Shown: positions 37,045 through 49,454, numbered from the stretch's first letter. The stretch is 64,000 bases of DNA from Agapanthus africanus (GCA_030015575.1 CM057337.1:377355582-377419581); one strand, 5' to 3'. A program made the numbers and translations. The notes: generated by a model from the sequence alone, not told the origin.

Positions 37045-38151
37045 ACACTAAAAGGGTTAGTGTAGTCGAAAGATGAAAGACAGAATATGAAGGTAAGAAA
37101 ACGTCAATGAGAAGAAGTGGTGTAAGTGAGTGCAAAGATTTCTTTAGCGACAAGTTGCAAGTTTTGAAAAGATTTTCCTTTTTCTTTTTAAGTGAGCTTT
37201 TGCAAAAAGATTTTGAAAAGAGACTAGTGACACAAATGCAATTAACCACACATGCACAATCAGGCCTAAGTCTAGGGTCACCTAGGTCAGCTAGACAGCT
37301 CCTAACTGTTCTAAAGGGCTAGAGATAGGACCTCAAACCGCCTCTTCACCATCCGTTACGGCCAGGTAAGTGCCAGGTAAGTGGGAAGGAACCACGCTGT
37401 GGGCCTAATTAAAAACAACTAGCCTGGACACACTTGCCTAGGCACCGCAAAGACAGGTTAGGATAAACGGCCGATGCCTATACTAGTCCTCTGTCCTATT
37501 GAGCTCGACGTCCTTAGGGCCGAGTCTAATTTTTTTTTTAATTAAAAGTGGTCAATGCGAATGCTTTAAGTGATTTCTGGAGTCCTGGGAAGGGTGATGA
37601 AATCCCCACCCAATCTGAATTGGTCAATAGCCTCTTAAAGTCAGAATAATGTATGCAAAGCAGTAAATCACTTGCAATCAATTTGCTATTTAGCGCGGCG
37701 CAAAGAATCCTGCAGAAAATCAATTATTGGAAGGGGGAAGAAGATTTTTAGCGCAAAGAATCCTGCAGAAGATTTGACAAAAGATATATGGGGATTTGCA
37801 GAGGGGAGAATGAGAAAACAAACAGTGCAATTTCTTTACAGAGAGGGCTCCAGAGGGCCGCGGTTCCGCGGTTTTGACAGGGTATTAGCCGCGGAATCGC
37901 GGTCGGATTGAGGGATCAGGTCTCTGGATTTCTTCAGCTGTTCTGTACTTTCAATCTCCTCCTGTTCTGATGTATCTTTTTCTGTTTTGCTTTCTGTGTT
38001 GTTTCAGATCTGTCAAACCTGCAAAGATTCACAAAGAAAACCCTTCAAACAATAAAAGATGATAATTTTTTTTTTTTTGGATTTTTCAAATTTTTTAATG
38101 AATTTTTTATTTTATATTAACCCGAAATTACAAAAAGAAAATTTTACGCCA
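37045..38151 (-). other. Untranslated leader of D
   Basis: About 1.1 kb between primer site and gag. It contains a GC palindrome pair (37857-37902), a direct repeat of GCAAAGAATCCTGCAGAA (37700-37717 and 37753-37770) and short homopolymer A/T runs near 37530 and 38070. No upstream frame of note. Confidence 0.75.
37857..37902 (-). repeat. GC palindrome pair in the leader of D
   Basis: GCCGCGGTTCCGCGG (37857-37871) and GCCGCGGAATCGCGG (37888-37902) are near reverse complements separated by 16 nt. Confidence 0.85.
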
Positions 38152-38169
38152 TCCCCGGCAACGGCGCCA
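38152..38169 (-). other. Primer binding site (tRNA-Asp) of element D
   Basis: The minus strand reads TGGCGCCGTTGCCGGGGA, which complements the 3' end of plant tRNA-Asp(GTC) (...CCCCGGCAACGGCG plus CCA). A 2-nt spacer separates it from the LTR. tRNA-Asp priming is typical of Athila. Confidence 0.9.
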
Positions 38170-38986
38170 TTTGATTAAGAGATGTTTTGTCGATCAAAAA
38201 TATTTACCGCAATCAAGAACGGCGTCGCTTTACAGCTAGCCGGTGAATACGGGTCGGTCCACAGGGATGTGTAAATCTCCTTTAAGTTCTTACGAGTTAA
38301 TTCCAAATGGTGTTTGGATTTATAAATAAACCTAAAAATTGAAGTTGTATGAGACTAGGATTAGAAACTTACTAGGATTAGGTCTAGGGAAAATTTTGGA
38401 AACAAAGATCTACATCTCTTTCCATTGCCATTAATTAAATCTATCATATTAGTGTTATGGTAAATATTTATAAAGGGGATTAGGATGATTGGGATGATTG
38501 ATTCTTCCACTAGATCCTTGTCCTTCCTTTACTAATCTTTACCCTAACCTCCATGGAAAACCTTAAAATCCGGGCCTTTAGACTACGGAATTCACCATTA
38601 CCTCGAGGGTAAAGTGCCGTAGGGAGCGGAATAAGAAGGTATGCATGGAGTTCTAATGTTCATAAAAGTTTGGCAACGAAAAGAGATGAGAGATCTTCAT
38701 CTCTCAAACCCTTCCCTATTCCTAACCCTAACAAGCGAGGAAACTACTCGCTCATCGAGGGAATGAAAAAAAACATGATTTTATTAAAGAGAGAAAACTT
38801 CGATTGCAAGTTAATAAAAGCTAAACTAAATTAAACTAAGGCGAGAAAATAATTTACCTAGAGCAGATATGAAAAACTACAACTACTGCAAGGAAAATAA
38901 CCTACTTACTTTTGATGCGCTCTAACTTCAAGAAAACAGAATTTTATTCATGAGTAGAGGCATAAGAAAATACAAGGCTTTGGGTT

Positions 38987-38997
38987 CTATTTATAGG
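38987..38997 (-). promoter_or_regulatory. TATA box in the 5' LTR of D
   Basis: CCTATAAATAG on the minus strand, about 820 nt upstream of the LTR-internal junction. It is the best core-promoter candidate for the genomic transcript. Confidence 0.62.
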
Positions 38998-39120
38998 ACA
39001 TAGAAACCCTAGGTTTTACAACTGACCCGCATGTCTAAAATTACAAATATACCCCCAGGAAATCCTTCCATCGCCGCCACAAAGTTTTGGTAAAATTTTC
39101 TGCCCATGAGGGCTTCAAAC

Positions 39121-39168
39121 GGCCGCGGAACCGCGGCATGGGCGCGCTTGGGCCGCGGTTCCGTGGCC
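39121..39168 (-). repeat. GC palindrome pair in the 5' LTR of D
   Basis: Arms 39121-39137 (GGCCGCGGAACCGCGGC) and 39152-39168 are reverse complements with one mismatch around a 14-nt spacer. Being on the 5' side of the TATA box or the 3' side changes whether it is transcribed: it lies upstream of the box at 38987. Confidence 0.88.
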
Positions 39169-39556
39169 TTTAGTGTGATCTCCTGATACTTTTTCCTGGG
39201 CTACTTTATATTCTTCTTGGATTTTTATTTCTTCAGTTAGTTTTCCATTTGGGTTTCTACAGTAATTCCAGATCTTCAGTGAACACTTTGCAATGGATCT
39301 TTTAACCGTTTCCTTTGTATTCTTGGACTTAGCGTTGCCTTGTTGATGGTGAACTGTTCTTCTTCAAGGCTTTACTAAGATCTTCCTATTTGTTGGTCAA
39401 AAATCCTTCTTTTGTGTCGTCTTTTGTGTTTTTTACTGTTTTTTCTCCAAGAACCTGTAACCTGTAACATGTAGCAGACATGGGTCAAAAGCACCTGTTT
39501 TCATTGTAAAATGCATAAGAATAGGGAATACAAAATTCAGTATTATGTTATGAACA

Positions 39557-39561
39557 GTATG
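39557..39561. other. Target duplication GTATG, right of D
   Basis: A perfect 5-bp match to 26998-27002. Confidence 0.92.
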
Positions 39562-39836
39562 CAACTCTGACAATCCAAAAGCCAGTGTTTAAGAAGGTTC
39601 GGTAAACTTGGTCACTGAGTCATAGTCTAGGGTCGGGCCATGGTCGCTGCCAAAAAGAGAGAGAGAAAAGAAACACTCAGCGTGCACTCTAACCTAGATC
39701 AGAATGGTTATCAATTTATCTAATCAGGAAAACTCCTACGGTAACCTCAAATTCTCCTCCAAACCAGAAAGAAGAATTAGTCGGGATCAACCGAGGAGTA
39801 AACCAACTCATCAGTGGGAATCGGGATCCAACTATC
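39562..39836 (-). other. Element C internal piece between D and A
   Basis: Homologous to B near 48790-48990: both have a GA run followed by AACACTCAGCGTGC, then an ATCTAATCAGGA stretch. It is the leader-to-pol junction of C. No frame is seen. Confidence 0.7.
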
Positions 39837-42068
39837 TGTTAGTTATATGTATGCCCTAGAGGCCATTACTATACATAGGATGTATATTGTAGTGGATGCT
39901 GGGACATATATAGGGAGGACTTTCTTGCTCGACATGATAGTATGCTATCTGGTTGATCTTTACCTTAACGTGTACACTGATTGTCTCCCTGTTACATGTT
40001 GGTAAAGCCCTTAGGATCTGTACTTGACTACCTGGACTATGATGCGGATCATACTAGTGGGGACATGGTAGTCCATAAGTACATCCTTCGAAGTCCCTAG
40101 TCGTGGGTGTATCGAGACGGGGCATCGATATACCAGAGTAGACTAGCGTGTACCTTCTCGACCCATACAGATGGGCGATGGATGATCCCATATCCATTGG
40201 TGTTTGACATCGGAGATGATATACGGGTGCTCAGTAGAGACTGGCTACACTGGACGGACTCGCCGAGAACTCCCAGATGGTATTATACCTCACGTCAGAT
40301 GGCAGTTCTCTGGTGACACTGGTACAGAGTAGTCTGTTGACCCGAGATCGTCATAGAGTCTTGTGTGGTTCCCACTGTGCTTTGATTTCCATCTTACCAC
40401 GTCCAAGAGGGCGTGCAAAACGGTGGTTTTTGGGTACAGTCCCGAGTCACATGGAGGCAATGAGCGATAGGAAGGGATTCGTCTCTCCCGGTATAGGGAG
40501 TTGATGTTGCGCTGTGTTCGATTGGCTATAACAGGAAATCCCTGGCCAGGGTTGCTGAGATTTACTGGTAAGTGTTACCAGTAGTTTCTCGAATTGTTAT
40601 AGACCTCATATCGACACGACTTATCGAGCTATTGGGGTCTGACGTTGACCACCCCTAGGCGAGATATGCGACATATCAGACGATCAGACCGTACTGTACG
40701 GTAGTGTTACTGGTTGGATTCACTGGAGTGTGAGCGGGCTTGCTCGTCGATCTTCAGATCGCTCAATACCCGGGTGGCCGTTACGTTTAGCAGACCGCTT
40801 GCGGCTTGTGGGTGCTTGATATGATCATCACCTGCTGCCGGCGTATTGACGAGTCTTTAGAGTCCTACACAGAGGTTTCCTGGTTCAAGCGAAACGAAAT
40901 AGGAGCGCATATGAGATATGTGCGGGACCGAGAATAATGCGTGTATGTGATACCGTATTCTATTCTCGCGATGAATGTGTCGAATGGTTGTATGCGATAT
41001 AACCTAGTTATCGAATCGAGGATTGATTCGATAAGCCGATACAATGGATACTAGTCGGTTATATGCGATATGACCGGATCGTTAAATCAAGTGTTGATTT
41101 AATGATTTAATGTATAATTATATATTTGATATATTAGTTTACATTAACTAGTATTGGTTCACTTTAAATGGATTTTCTCACTCGGTTTGTGCACATTGTA
41201 TATGTGATATACTTTTGTACACATGATTGTATCATGTTTGATGATACATGTTTCCATGGTTAAGTGTAAAGAATTAAACCATGGTTAAACATATAATTAG
41301 GGTTTTATTTTTCCATTACTTATTTATTCATTTATTTATTTGTTTATACATTTTGGAAAATAAATGGAAAAGAGAAAAGAATGGTGGCTTTATTTGTTGT
41401 TTGGTTGAAGCTTCATGAAGCTTTGACTTTGTCCACAATTCTTATCTCATCCTTAACCCTAACCATTCCTTTAACCATGATTGATTCTCTACACATTACC
41501 ATAGTTAACATTATGATAAGGTTTGATTATTCTTTTCTTTTTAAAAAAAACTTATCGTATCATTTTTCTTCTTCTTCTTCCTTGAACTCAAGAAGAAAAC
41601 CTTAAGGTCATCAATGGTGATTGATGATAAAGAGTGAGAAATCCAATTCTAAATTGAACCCACTTCCTATTTCTTCATCCTCTACCTCTTGCCAAGTAGT
41701 AGAGTGTGTTTTCTTCACAAGTTTCTTGACTTGGTGAAGTCGGAGCTTGATTTAGCGATGCCTCGACGTAGATCATCTTCGGCATGGACATCGATGACCT
41801 AGCCCGTCCATTCTCCGATGAAGCCGACGCTAGAGCCCGGGACTTGTTATGGACATCGAGGAGACTTCATTGCGGAGCTATGAAGGTGGAGAACCGGATC
41901 TACAAAGGTTGTATTTCCGTATCTCTTAGTTAAGTGTTAACTAGTTTATTGTTTCGCCTAGATTTCTAGCCAACGATCCGTACACTAGGGTTTCTCGGCA
42001 CCATAATTTTTGAAATTGGCATGGTTGATGCCTTGTGAGACCTCTTGAGAGTGCCTAGGAACCCTACA
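39837..42068 (+). repeat. 5' LTR of element A
   Basis: TGTTAGTTATATG...GGAACCCTACA. Nearly identical to 58434-60665. ORFs shared by both LTRs (for example 41381-41605) reflect this recent copying, not coding function. Confidence 0.95.
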
Positions 42069-42069
42069 G

Positions 42070-42081
42070 TGGTATCAGAGC
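42070..42081 (+). other. Primer binding site (tRNA-iMet) of element A
   Basis: TGGTATCAGAGC, one nucleotide after the LTR. Confidence 0.92.
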
Positions 42082-42266
42082 CTAGCTAGAGCCTTAGGCG
42101 AAGTCTAGACGGAATTTGAAGTCCGAACGAACCGAAACCCCAAAATTTTCATGCTCTCTGGACATTTTCTAAAAACGTGGTTTTTTCAAGATTAAAAATA
42201 TGCAGAAAAACCAGCAGGGATATCTAAGAGTTACGGTGAAGTTTGATGAGCCAATTCCTTTAAACA

Positions 42267-42313
42267 GCCGCGGATCCGCGGCACGAGCATGGCTCGTGCG
42301 GCTTTTCCGCGGC
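42267..42313 (+). repeat. GC palindrome pair and hairpin in the leader of A
   Basis: GCCGCGGATCCGCGGC (42267-42282) is a perfect 16-bp palindrome. It is followed by an 8-bp hairpin GCACGAGC-ATG-GCTCGTGC (42281-42299), then a degraded second palindrome ending TCCGCGGC (42306-42313) that can pair with the first 8 nt. Confidence 0.88.
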
Positions 42314-42597
42314 CTAATTGTCTCATTGCCCCATTTAATTTGCACAGTAACTCCTATTTAGTGGTTCTGGTTTTCCTGGGAATTTTTAATAATTAATTCA
42401 AGAGTTGAATTTTCTGGGGTTATTTTGGGGATTCGTATAATTCGATCGGATTATCAAATTTTGTCGGTGTGGCTTTCCGGGTAAATTTTAGAATATGTTA
42501 AAAAGTTCGACCGGATATAAATACCCACTTTTTCCCCTGTCGGGAAATTTCCAAGTGTTGGATTTTTCCGTAGTTTAACGGCGTTCTAAGTAGTGCA

Positions 42598-42870
42598 AGT
42601 AACTCAATGGACCCTCTAGAAGACAACAAACCTTAACTCGATTATGTGACCGTCTTGAACTGCCCTTTGAACCTTCGGGTTTGGGGCAGTACGGCGTGCC
42701 ACATGTGAGGCGTTGGCTTGACCCTTCTACGGCTGGACCGTTGGTACTGAGGCACGAACTGAATGTTTTTAGACTTATTTCATATGTTGAGCAGTATCGG
42801 GAAAACTTGGGTGTTTGACTGTTCGATCGAAAAGTTTAGCATTTTCTGTTTATCTGGAATGGGATACAAT
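42598..42870 (+). other. Leader block of A shared with LARDs E and G
   Basis: Contains ATGGACCCTCTAGAAGA (42607-42623), AACTCGA, TTGAACCTT, GGCAGTACGGCG and TTCTACGGCTGGACC in the order found in E (inverted) and G. B carries it at 51188-51436. Confidence 0.75.
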
Positions 42871-43772
42871 AATTGGAATTCACGAAAGTTATAAGATAAC
42901 TGAATGATTGTTATAAACATAGCAGTTTAGTCTCACTTGATCGGTTGCCATGGAATTTTGATGTGATCAAAAGTCCGTCGCAATCACGTAGCGTACGCGG
43001 ATACTCGCCGGGTAAATTTAATTGACAGCCTCACTCCATAGCCCCGACCAAGTGACTGTAGGAGAACCCCGTCGCCGAAAGCATCCGTTCGGGTGCTCGC
43101 GGTAGCGGTGTCCCGCCTTGGTGCACTTCGTCGACGGTAACGGGGGTGCGGCCGTCTACTAAAGTTTGCGACGAGCATTCGATCAGGATGTCGGGAATCT
43201 TGTTGAATTGCCCGACTTAATATTGAAAAGAGTTTTCGATAATGAGACTAAAATGCGGGGTTTATAATTGTTAGGCATACGATGTCTAAGGAATTCATTT
43301 GGCTAGGCATGCGATGTCTAAAGAGTTTGCGGATTCCAACTGTTGTAGTTTTACACTTTCTTTTCTGTGACCGTAAGTGTAATATGTGCTATCGCCGGTT
43401 TCGTTGCTATATGTCAACGACAATTGGGATGCGCATATTTACTTACGTTGATGACATGTGATGTTATGTGTTGCTGGATATGTTATATTGGATTGTCGTG
43501 TTTGAATAGCCGGGGGTTTTTATGTGAGATGAATGTTTTTTCATTTTAATTCATGTAAAAACTTGTATGTAATATTCTTTTATTGGGACACTTCCAGGTT
43601 GCGGAAGATGTCATCTTTTGTATATTATTTACTTTTCCGCACTAGGATAGACCCAAGGAGGAGGGCACAAGTAACCGGGTTCTGGGGTCAAGTGGGAGAC
43701 CAACTCGAGGAGTCGAGTCCGGGTCTCCTAACCCTAGAATTGGTAGGGTTGCTTGCCGCTCTCGTAGGGGTC

Positions 43773-43777
43773 TAGGG
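43773..43777. other. Target duplication TAGGG, left of B
   Basis: Matches 54185-54189. The unoccupied form of the site is visible inside B itself (inverted, near 50261-50272), which shows a single TAGGG. Confidence 0.92.
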
Positions 43778-46003
43778 TGTAGGGTCCCTAGGCACCCTAA
43801 TGAGGTCTCACAAGGCATCAACCATGCCAATTTCAAAAATTCTAGGTGCCGAGAGACCCGACTACGGATCGTTGGCTAGATGTTTAGGCGAAAAAGCTAA
43901 CTAGTTAACACTTAACTAAGAGATACGGAAATACAACCTTTGTAGATCCGGTTCTCCACCACCATAGCTCCGCAACGAAGTCCTCTCCGCTGTCCAAAAG
44001 GAATCCGGTCTCTAGCGTCGGCTTCGTCGAAGAATAAGCGAGCTAGGTCGTCGATGTCCATGCCGAAAATGATCTACGTCGAAGCATCGCAAGATCAAGC
44101 TCTCACTTCACCAAGTCATGAAACTTGTGAAGAAAACACACTCTACTACTTGGCAAGAGGTAGAGGATGAAGAAATAGGAAGTGGGTAGACTTTAGATTT
44201 GGATTTCTCACTCTTTTTCATCACTTGCCATTGATGGAGGCAAGCTTTCTTCACTTGAAGAAATGAAGAAGAAGAAGGAAATTGTTATTATAAGTTAATT
44301 AGAAAATGTAAAATAAAAGAATACTTATCATAATCTTTAACCATGGTAATGTGTAGAGAATCAATCATGGTTAAAGGAATGGTTAGGGTCAAGCTAGAGA
44401 CAAAATGGTCACTTAGTCAAAAGATCAAGAAGCTTCAACTAGAATCCAAAATTAGCAACCATTTCATTTCATTTTCTTTTATTCATTTATCATAAATAAA
44501 TGGATAATTAAATAAGATAAATGAATAACAAATAATAAACCCTAACCTATTCATTAACCAAGGTTTAATACTTTACACTTAACCAAAAAGCATGTATCAT
44601 CAAACATGATACAAGCAAGTGCACAAAATCATATCGCATATGCAATGCGCACACCCGAGTGAGAAAATCCATTTAAAGTGAACCGATACTAGTTAATGCA
44701 AAGTAATATATCAAATATATAATTATACATTAAATCATTAAATCAACACTCGATTCAATGATCCGGTCATGTCGCACACAACCGACTAGTATACAATGTA
44801 TCGTCTTATCGAATCAACGCTTGAATCGATAACTAGGTTATGTCGCATACAACCATTCGATACATTCATCGCGAGAATGGAATACGGTATCACATACACG
44901 TATTATTCTCGGTCCCGCACATATCTCATATGCGCTCCTATTTCGTTTCGCTTGAGCCAGGAAACCTCTGTGTAGGACTTTAAAGACTCGTCAATACGCC
45001 GGCAGCAGATGATGATCATATCAATCACCCACAAGCCGCAAGCGGTCTGCTAAACGTAACGGCCACCCGGGTATTGAGCGATCTGAAGATCGACGAGCAA
45101 GCCCGCTCACACTCCAGTGAATCCAACCAGTAACACTACCGTACAGTCCGGTCTGATCGTCTGATATGTCGCATATCTCGCCTAGGGGTGGTAAACGTCA
45201 GACCCCAATAGCTCGATAAGTCGTGTCGATATGAGGTCTATAACTGTTCGAGAATCTACTGGTAACACTTACCAGCAAATCTCAGCAACCCTGGCCAGCG
45301 ATTTCCTGTTATAGCCAATCGAACACTGCGCAACATCAACCCCCTATACTGGGAGAGACGAATCACCACCTATCCCTCATTGCCTCCATGTGACTCGGGA
45401 CTGTACCCAAAAACCACCGTTTTGCACGCCCTCTTGGACGTGGTAAGATGGAAATCAAAGCACAGTGGGAACCACACAAGACTCTATGACGATCTCGGGT
45501 CAACAGACTACTCTGTACCAGTGTCACCAGAGAACTGCCATCTGACGTGAGGTATAATACCATCTGGGAGTTCTCGGCGAGTCCGTCCAGTGTACCCAGT
45601 CTCTACTGAGCACCCGTATATCATCTCCGATGTCAAACACCAATGGATATGGGATCATCCATCGCCCATCTGTATGGGTCGAGAAGGTACACGCTAGTCT
45701 ACTCTGGTATATCGATGCCCCATCTCGATACACCCACGACTAGGGACTTTGAAGGATGTACTTATGGACTACCATGTCCCCACTAGTATGATCCGCATCA
45801 TAGTCCAGGTAGTCAAGTACAGATCCTAAGGGCTTTACCAACATGTAACAGAGAGACAATCAGTATACACGTTAAGGTAAAGTTCAACCAGATAGCATAC
45901 TATCATGTCGAGCAAGAAAGTCCTCCCTATATACGTCCCAGCATCCACTACAATATACATCCTATGTACAGTAATGGCCTCTAGGGCATACATATAACTA
46001 ACA
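43778..46003 (-). repeat. 3' LTR of element B
   Basis: TGTAGGGTCCC...TATAACTAACA on the plus strand; same length as 51959-54184. Confidence 0.95.
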
Positions 46004-46016
46004 ATCTCCCACTTGC
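46004..46016 (-). other. Polypurine tract of element B
   Basis: GCAAGTGGGAGAT on the minus strand, abutting the 3' LTR. Confidence 0.88.
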
Positions 46017-48772
46017 ACTAGGGCCATCTGATAGCAGTGGTTGTAGTATCTCATACTCAACCATCCCATAAAAGTCTCTCTCTGGGAACAGGCCTTTCGT
46101 GAGTGGATCCGCTGTGTTGTCCTCTGAGTCTACTCTCCAAACCTCGATCACCCTGGAGATCGACCATCTCCATGATCAAGTGATACTGCCTTAGAATATG
46201 TCTGGATCACTGATGGGACCGGCGTTCCTTGGCATAAGCCACAACTCCATTGTCACACAATGGGAGGAACATAGTTCATTTCATGAACTAATATACACCT
46301 AAACAGCCTCTTTGGTAGCATATTAAGTAGCGATGTATCCTGCCTTTATCGTCTAGTATGTCACGGTATTTTTCTTAGAACTCTTCCAACATACCGTCCC
46401 TTTACTGAGGGTAAAGACAATGCCTGTGACTGACACTCAGTCGTCTTTATCACCCTGGAACCATTCCAGTGATTCTCCCCAGGGTCGATTGATACCTTCT
46501 CACTACAACTAGTGAGAATCCTAACATCCATTTAGATCTATCTCATAGATCCAAAACCTAGGATTTAGTAGGTATCACTTTGATCCTATATGGAGAATCA
46601 TTGTGACAGACGGAGATTGATCGAGCGTAGCATAAGAAAGCTCCTTTCTTATCAAGAGTATGTCATCCATGTACTCTACGAGGATTGTCACCATACTCCC
46701 TACTACCTTTTTGTTTATACAAGGTTCATCTACCATTTTGATGATGTCAAACTCTTTGACTAATTCATCAAAACAGATGTTCCAACTCCGCGATGCCTGC
46801 TTTATCCTATAAAACATCTTGCACACGTTTCCGCTGCTCCCACTGTCTACGAAGCCCTCTGGCTGTGTACTTATAGACGCACTCTTCTAAATCATCATTT
46901 AGAAAAGCAGTCAAGACACTCAACCACCAGAGATCGTAGTCATGGTATGCAGCCGTGGTAAGTAGGATCTGGATGGACTTAAGCTTATTCACTTGAAAAG
47001 GTTTCATCATGATCCACGCCTGGTCGATGACGAAAAGCTTTAACAAGTCTAGCTTTGAAAGTCTCAACTTTTCCATCTACACCAAGTAATCTTCTCAAGA
47101 TATACTTGCTCCTGATGGGGATTTAACCCTTCAGATATTGCAACCAAAGTCCATACTTTGTTGGTGTATAAGGATTCCATCTCAGATCGCTAAACATCCA
47201 GCCATTCTTACAGAGTCCCACTCCTGATGGCCAGCTCGAAACTAGTTGGGTCATCATCTCATGATGCAATCCTCGCTCCCACTGTCATAGAGAAACCAAT
47301 GTACCTCTCAGGTGGGTGAGGAACCCTACTAGATCGGCGGAGAGGCTGAGGTTCGTTGGCATCTACTGAATCCTTTGGTTGTACCAAATCATCTGCTGTA
47401 TTTTGTATAGCTGGAACCTTTCCAGTTCTACATTACAGACTTTGCCTCGAGCTTGTCCGGATCATGCTTTTAGACATAGGCCGGACAACCCCAAATCTTA
47501 ACTAACTTAAGACATGGGCTCTTCCCATTCCATATCACATATGAAGCGGTAGGCATCTGATTTGATTCGAACCTAATTCAATAGGTATGCAGCTTCTCAA
47601 GTGCATAACTCCCAAAAGGAAATAGGTAATTCAGTAGTACTCATTATAGAGCACACCTTATCATATAGGGTGTGATTGCTCCGCCCCGATATACCATCGT
47701 GCTATGGTGTATACGGAGGAGTAATGCTGAGAGAGAATCTCATTCTCCTTTAGAATAGTCCAGGAATTCTGTGCTCAAGTATTCTCCTCCCTGATCTCAT
47801 CATAGGACAAAATACTTATACCCGTATTATGGTTCCCTACTTCTAACTTATATTCTGTGAATATCTCAAAAGGTTCGGACTTGTGTTTTAACAGGAACAT
47901 ATGTCTGAATCTAGAGAGATTATCAGAGAATGTAATGAAGTACAAAGAACCAGTCTTGGCATGTGTAGACAGGGGACGTACATACATCAACAAGTATCAT
48001 CCCAAAAGTTCACTAACTCTTTCTCTGTTTCCAATAAACAGAGCTGGTGTCATTATATCTTTGTGACATGACTAGCGAGTTTCACAAGATGTAAATTCAA
48101 ACTTATTTAAATATGCATCTATATGCAACTTCAGCTAGTCGGGTCGCATTGATATGACCTAGTCTACAATACCTCAAGAAGAATTTGTTCATTTCTGAAC
48201 TCTTCCTCTTGTGTGTGTTTCGTGTACTAAGAACTGTAGTTTGATTTAGAACATCAACGCTTTTAGATAACGTGCCTGATCCGATCAACTTTTGATATAG
48301 GAAATGTTCAAAACATTATCCAACAATACAAAATTATATCCTTTCTTTACTAATAAAGAGACAGATATGATTTTGTATATCAGGATCGGTATCTAATAAC
48401 ATTCGTTCAGAATTAATGTATTGGTAATACAGGGTGACAGTGACCAACAGACTTAGCTGCAACACTTGCCCCGTTTTCTGCCTCATGAAACTTATCACCC
48501 GTTCTCAGTCCTCTACCTTTCTGTAGCCCTATGTAACAGATTACATATCTGGGATCCTGATCTGGTATCACATACCCAGGACGTAAAGGTTACTGAGAAA
48601 CAGTTCTCTGTATAATGAACACACCCGAAGATGATGCATCAGCATGCACTCTCTTCGTTTGGGCGGCACGGGAAATCTGGTATTCCCCAATTTCTTGCTC
48701 TGTCTTATAACAATTATAAGTTGGAGCGGGACCAACGTTCCCCAGCTCAGTATAACAAGCGGGTTCGGTCAA
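46017..48772 (-). pseudogene. Degenerate copia pol of element B
   Basis: In minus-strand order: a protease/gag-pre-integrase remnant (48772-48103; ASSSGVFIIQ, then YCRLGHINATRL), an integrase-core piece (47993-47775; GSLYFITFSDNLSRF, LKHKSEPFEIF), an RT piece in two frames (47076-46575; LKSIQILLTTAAYHDYD, TAFLND, YRIKQASRSWNI) with the YMDD box at 46662-46673, and an RNase H end near the polypurine tract. Frames are shifted between blocks. The shifts around ETFS/LKSIQ and around the TAFLN-YRIKQ junction are shared with A. The YMDD to tract distance (about 0.65 kb) is roughly half that of intact copia elements, so part of RNase H is deleted. Confidence 0.85.
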
Positions 48773-49257
48773 TAATCCGTTTTATTATCTTGATTAAGGC
48801 GTGATATGGTCGCTACCTGGAGAGAGAGAGAAGAAAACACTCAGCGTGCGCTCTTGCAAGAATAGATTGGTTTTTATTTTATCTAATCAGGATGGCTCCC
48901 ACTGCTTTTTATCAAATCTTCCTTCAAACCCTAAAAGGAAAGACTAGCCGGGATTAATTACACACTACAAGTTCGCCAATCTTTCACCCAGGCCAGTGTC
49001 GGTACTTTGAGGGAGGTCCCCCGTGCTTTCGCACGAACCTAATTAATGTAAACCTCATTTTCCCAGATGCGTAACCTCGTTAACACCTTTCTAGACACCT
49101 ACTTGATCGGCTAATTGTAATGTGCAAAACTCTCCCAGGAGTAACTCTTACTCGCAGCGGGTATCGGGATCCAACTATCTCATAGAAGGTATGCAATCTC
49201 ATTGCAAATTTCAACACTTGAAATTCCCGATAATATTTTGCCCCTAGCGTCCTATGA

Positions 49258-49454
49258 CCTTGACGCAGGCCAACAAACCATAGTCCGCTAGTCAAGTTCA
49301 ACCCGTCATTTCCTGATTGAATTAAACCCACCCGCACGACCCTTGACGCAGGCCAACAAAGTCGCACGACTACCCTAATCCAATCACATCATATGCTTAT
49401 GCAGATAAGCACCAGTTAGCTACCGCACACTACGCCTTGACGCAGGCCAACAAA
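49258..49454 (-). repeat. Triple 20-nt motif array in the leader of B
   Basis: Three exact copies of CCTTGACGCAGGCCAACAAA at 49258-49277, 49341-49360 and 49435-49454, spaced 83 and 94 nt; the sequence between copies is not repeated. Confidence 0.92.

Larger units (their letters stand above)
27003..39556 (-). mobile_element. Element D: Athila-type Ty3 retrotransposon, 12.55 kb
   Basis: Complete minus-strand element with LTRs 27003-28386 and 38172-39556, a perfect GTATG target duplication, a tRNA-Asp primer site, a polypurine tract and long coding frames. Order on its own strand: 5' LTR, leader, gag-protease-RT-RNase H, integrase, gap, 266-codon ORF, long 3' non-coding part, polypurine tract, 3' LTR. 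The fused gag-pol, FMDD RT box, tRNA-Asp priming and extra 3' ORF identify the Athila lineage. About 38 LTR differences in 1385 bp (hand count) put the insertion later than C. One stop codon and two lost zinc ligands make it unlikely to move on its own. Confidence 0.93.
38172..39556 (-). repeat. 5' LTR of element D
   Basis: 1385 bp, same termini as 27003-28386. It carries the TATA box CCTATAAATAG (minus strand, 38987-38997) and a palindrome pair at 39121-39168. Confidence 0.95.
42069..43777 (+). other. Leader of element A, first part
   Basis: Non-coding. It holds the palindrome pair (42267-42313), the block shared with LARDs (42598-42870) and a repeated GGCAT(A/G)CGATGTCTAA word near 43273-43320. 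It ends at the B insertion (TAGGG, 43773-43777). No gag frame is present. Confidence 0.78.

Noticed and set aside
27003-39556. Element D as an integrated pararetrovirus
   Set aside because: It has two LTRs, a target duplication, a tRNA-Asp primer site and an integrase with the D,D(35)E triad, all features of an LTR retrotransposon.
40107-40504. Overlapping 69-75 codon ORFs recurring in all four A/B LTRs
   Set aside because: They vary in length between copies because of point changes and sit inside LTR sequence; no sign of codon-level constraint.
41451-41468. Telomere-like CCTTAACCCTAACC word
   Set aside because: A single short occurrence inside an LTR, repeated only because the LTR is repeated.
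41381-41605. 74-codon ORF repeated exactly in both A LTRs (also 59978-60202)
   Set aside because: Identity is explained by the recent origin of the two LTRs. The related B and J LTRs do not keep the frame, and there is no start context or domain.
49258-49454. CRISPR-like spaced repeats
   Set aside because: Only three copies, eukaryotic retrotransposon context, 63-74 nt gaps conserved between elements rather than unique spacers, no cas genes.
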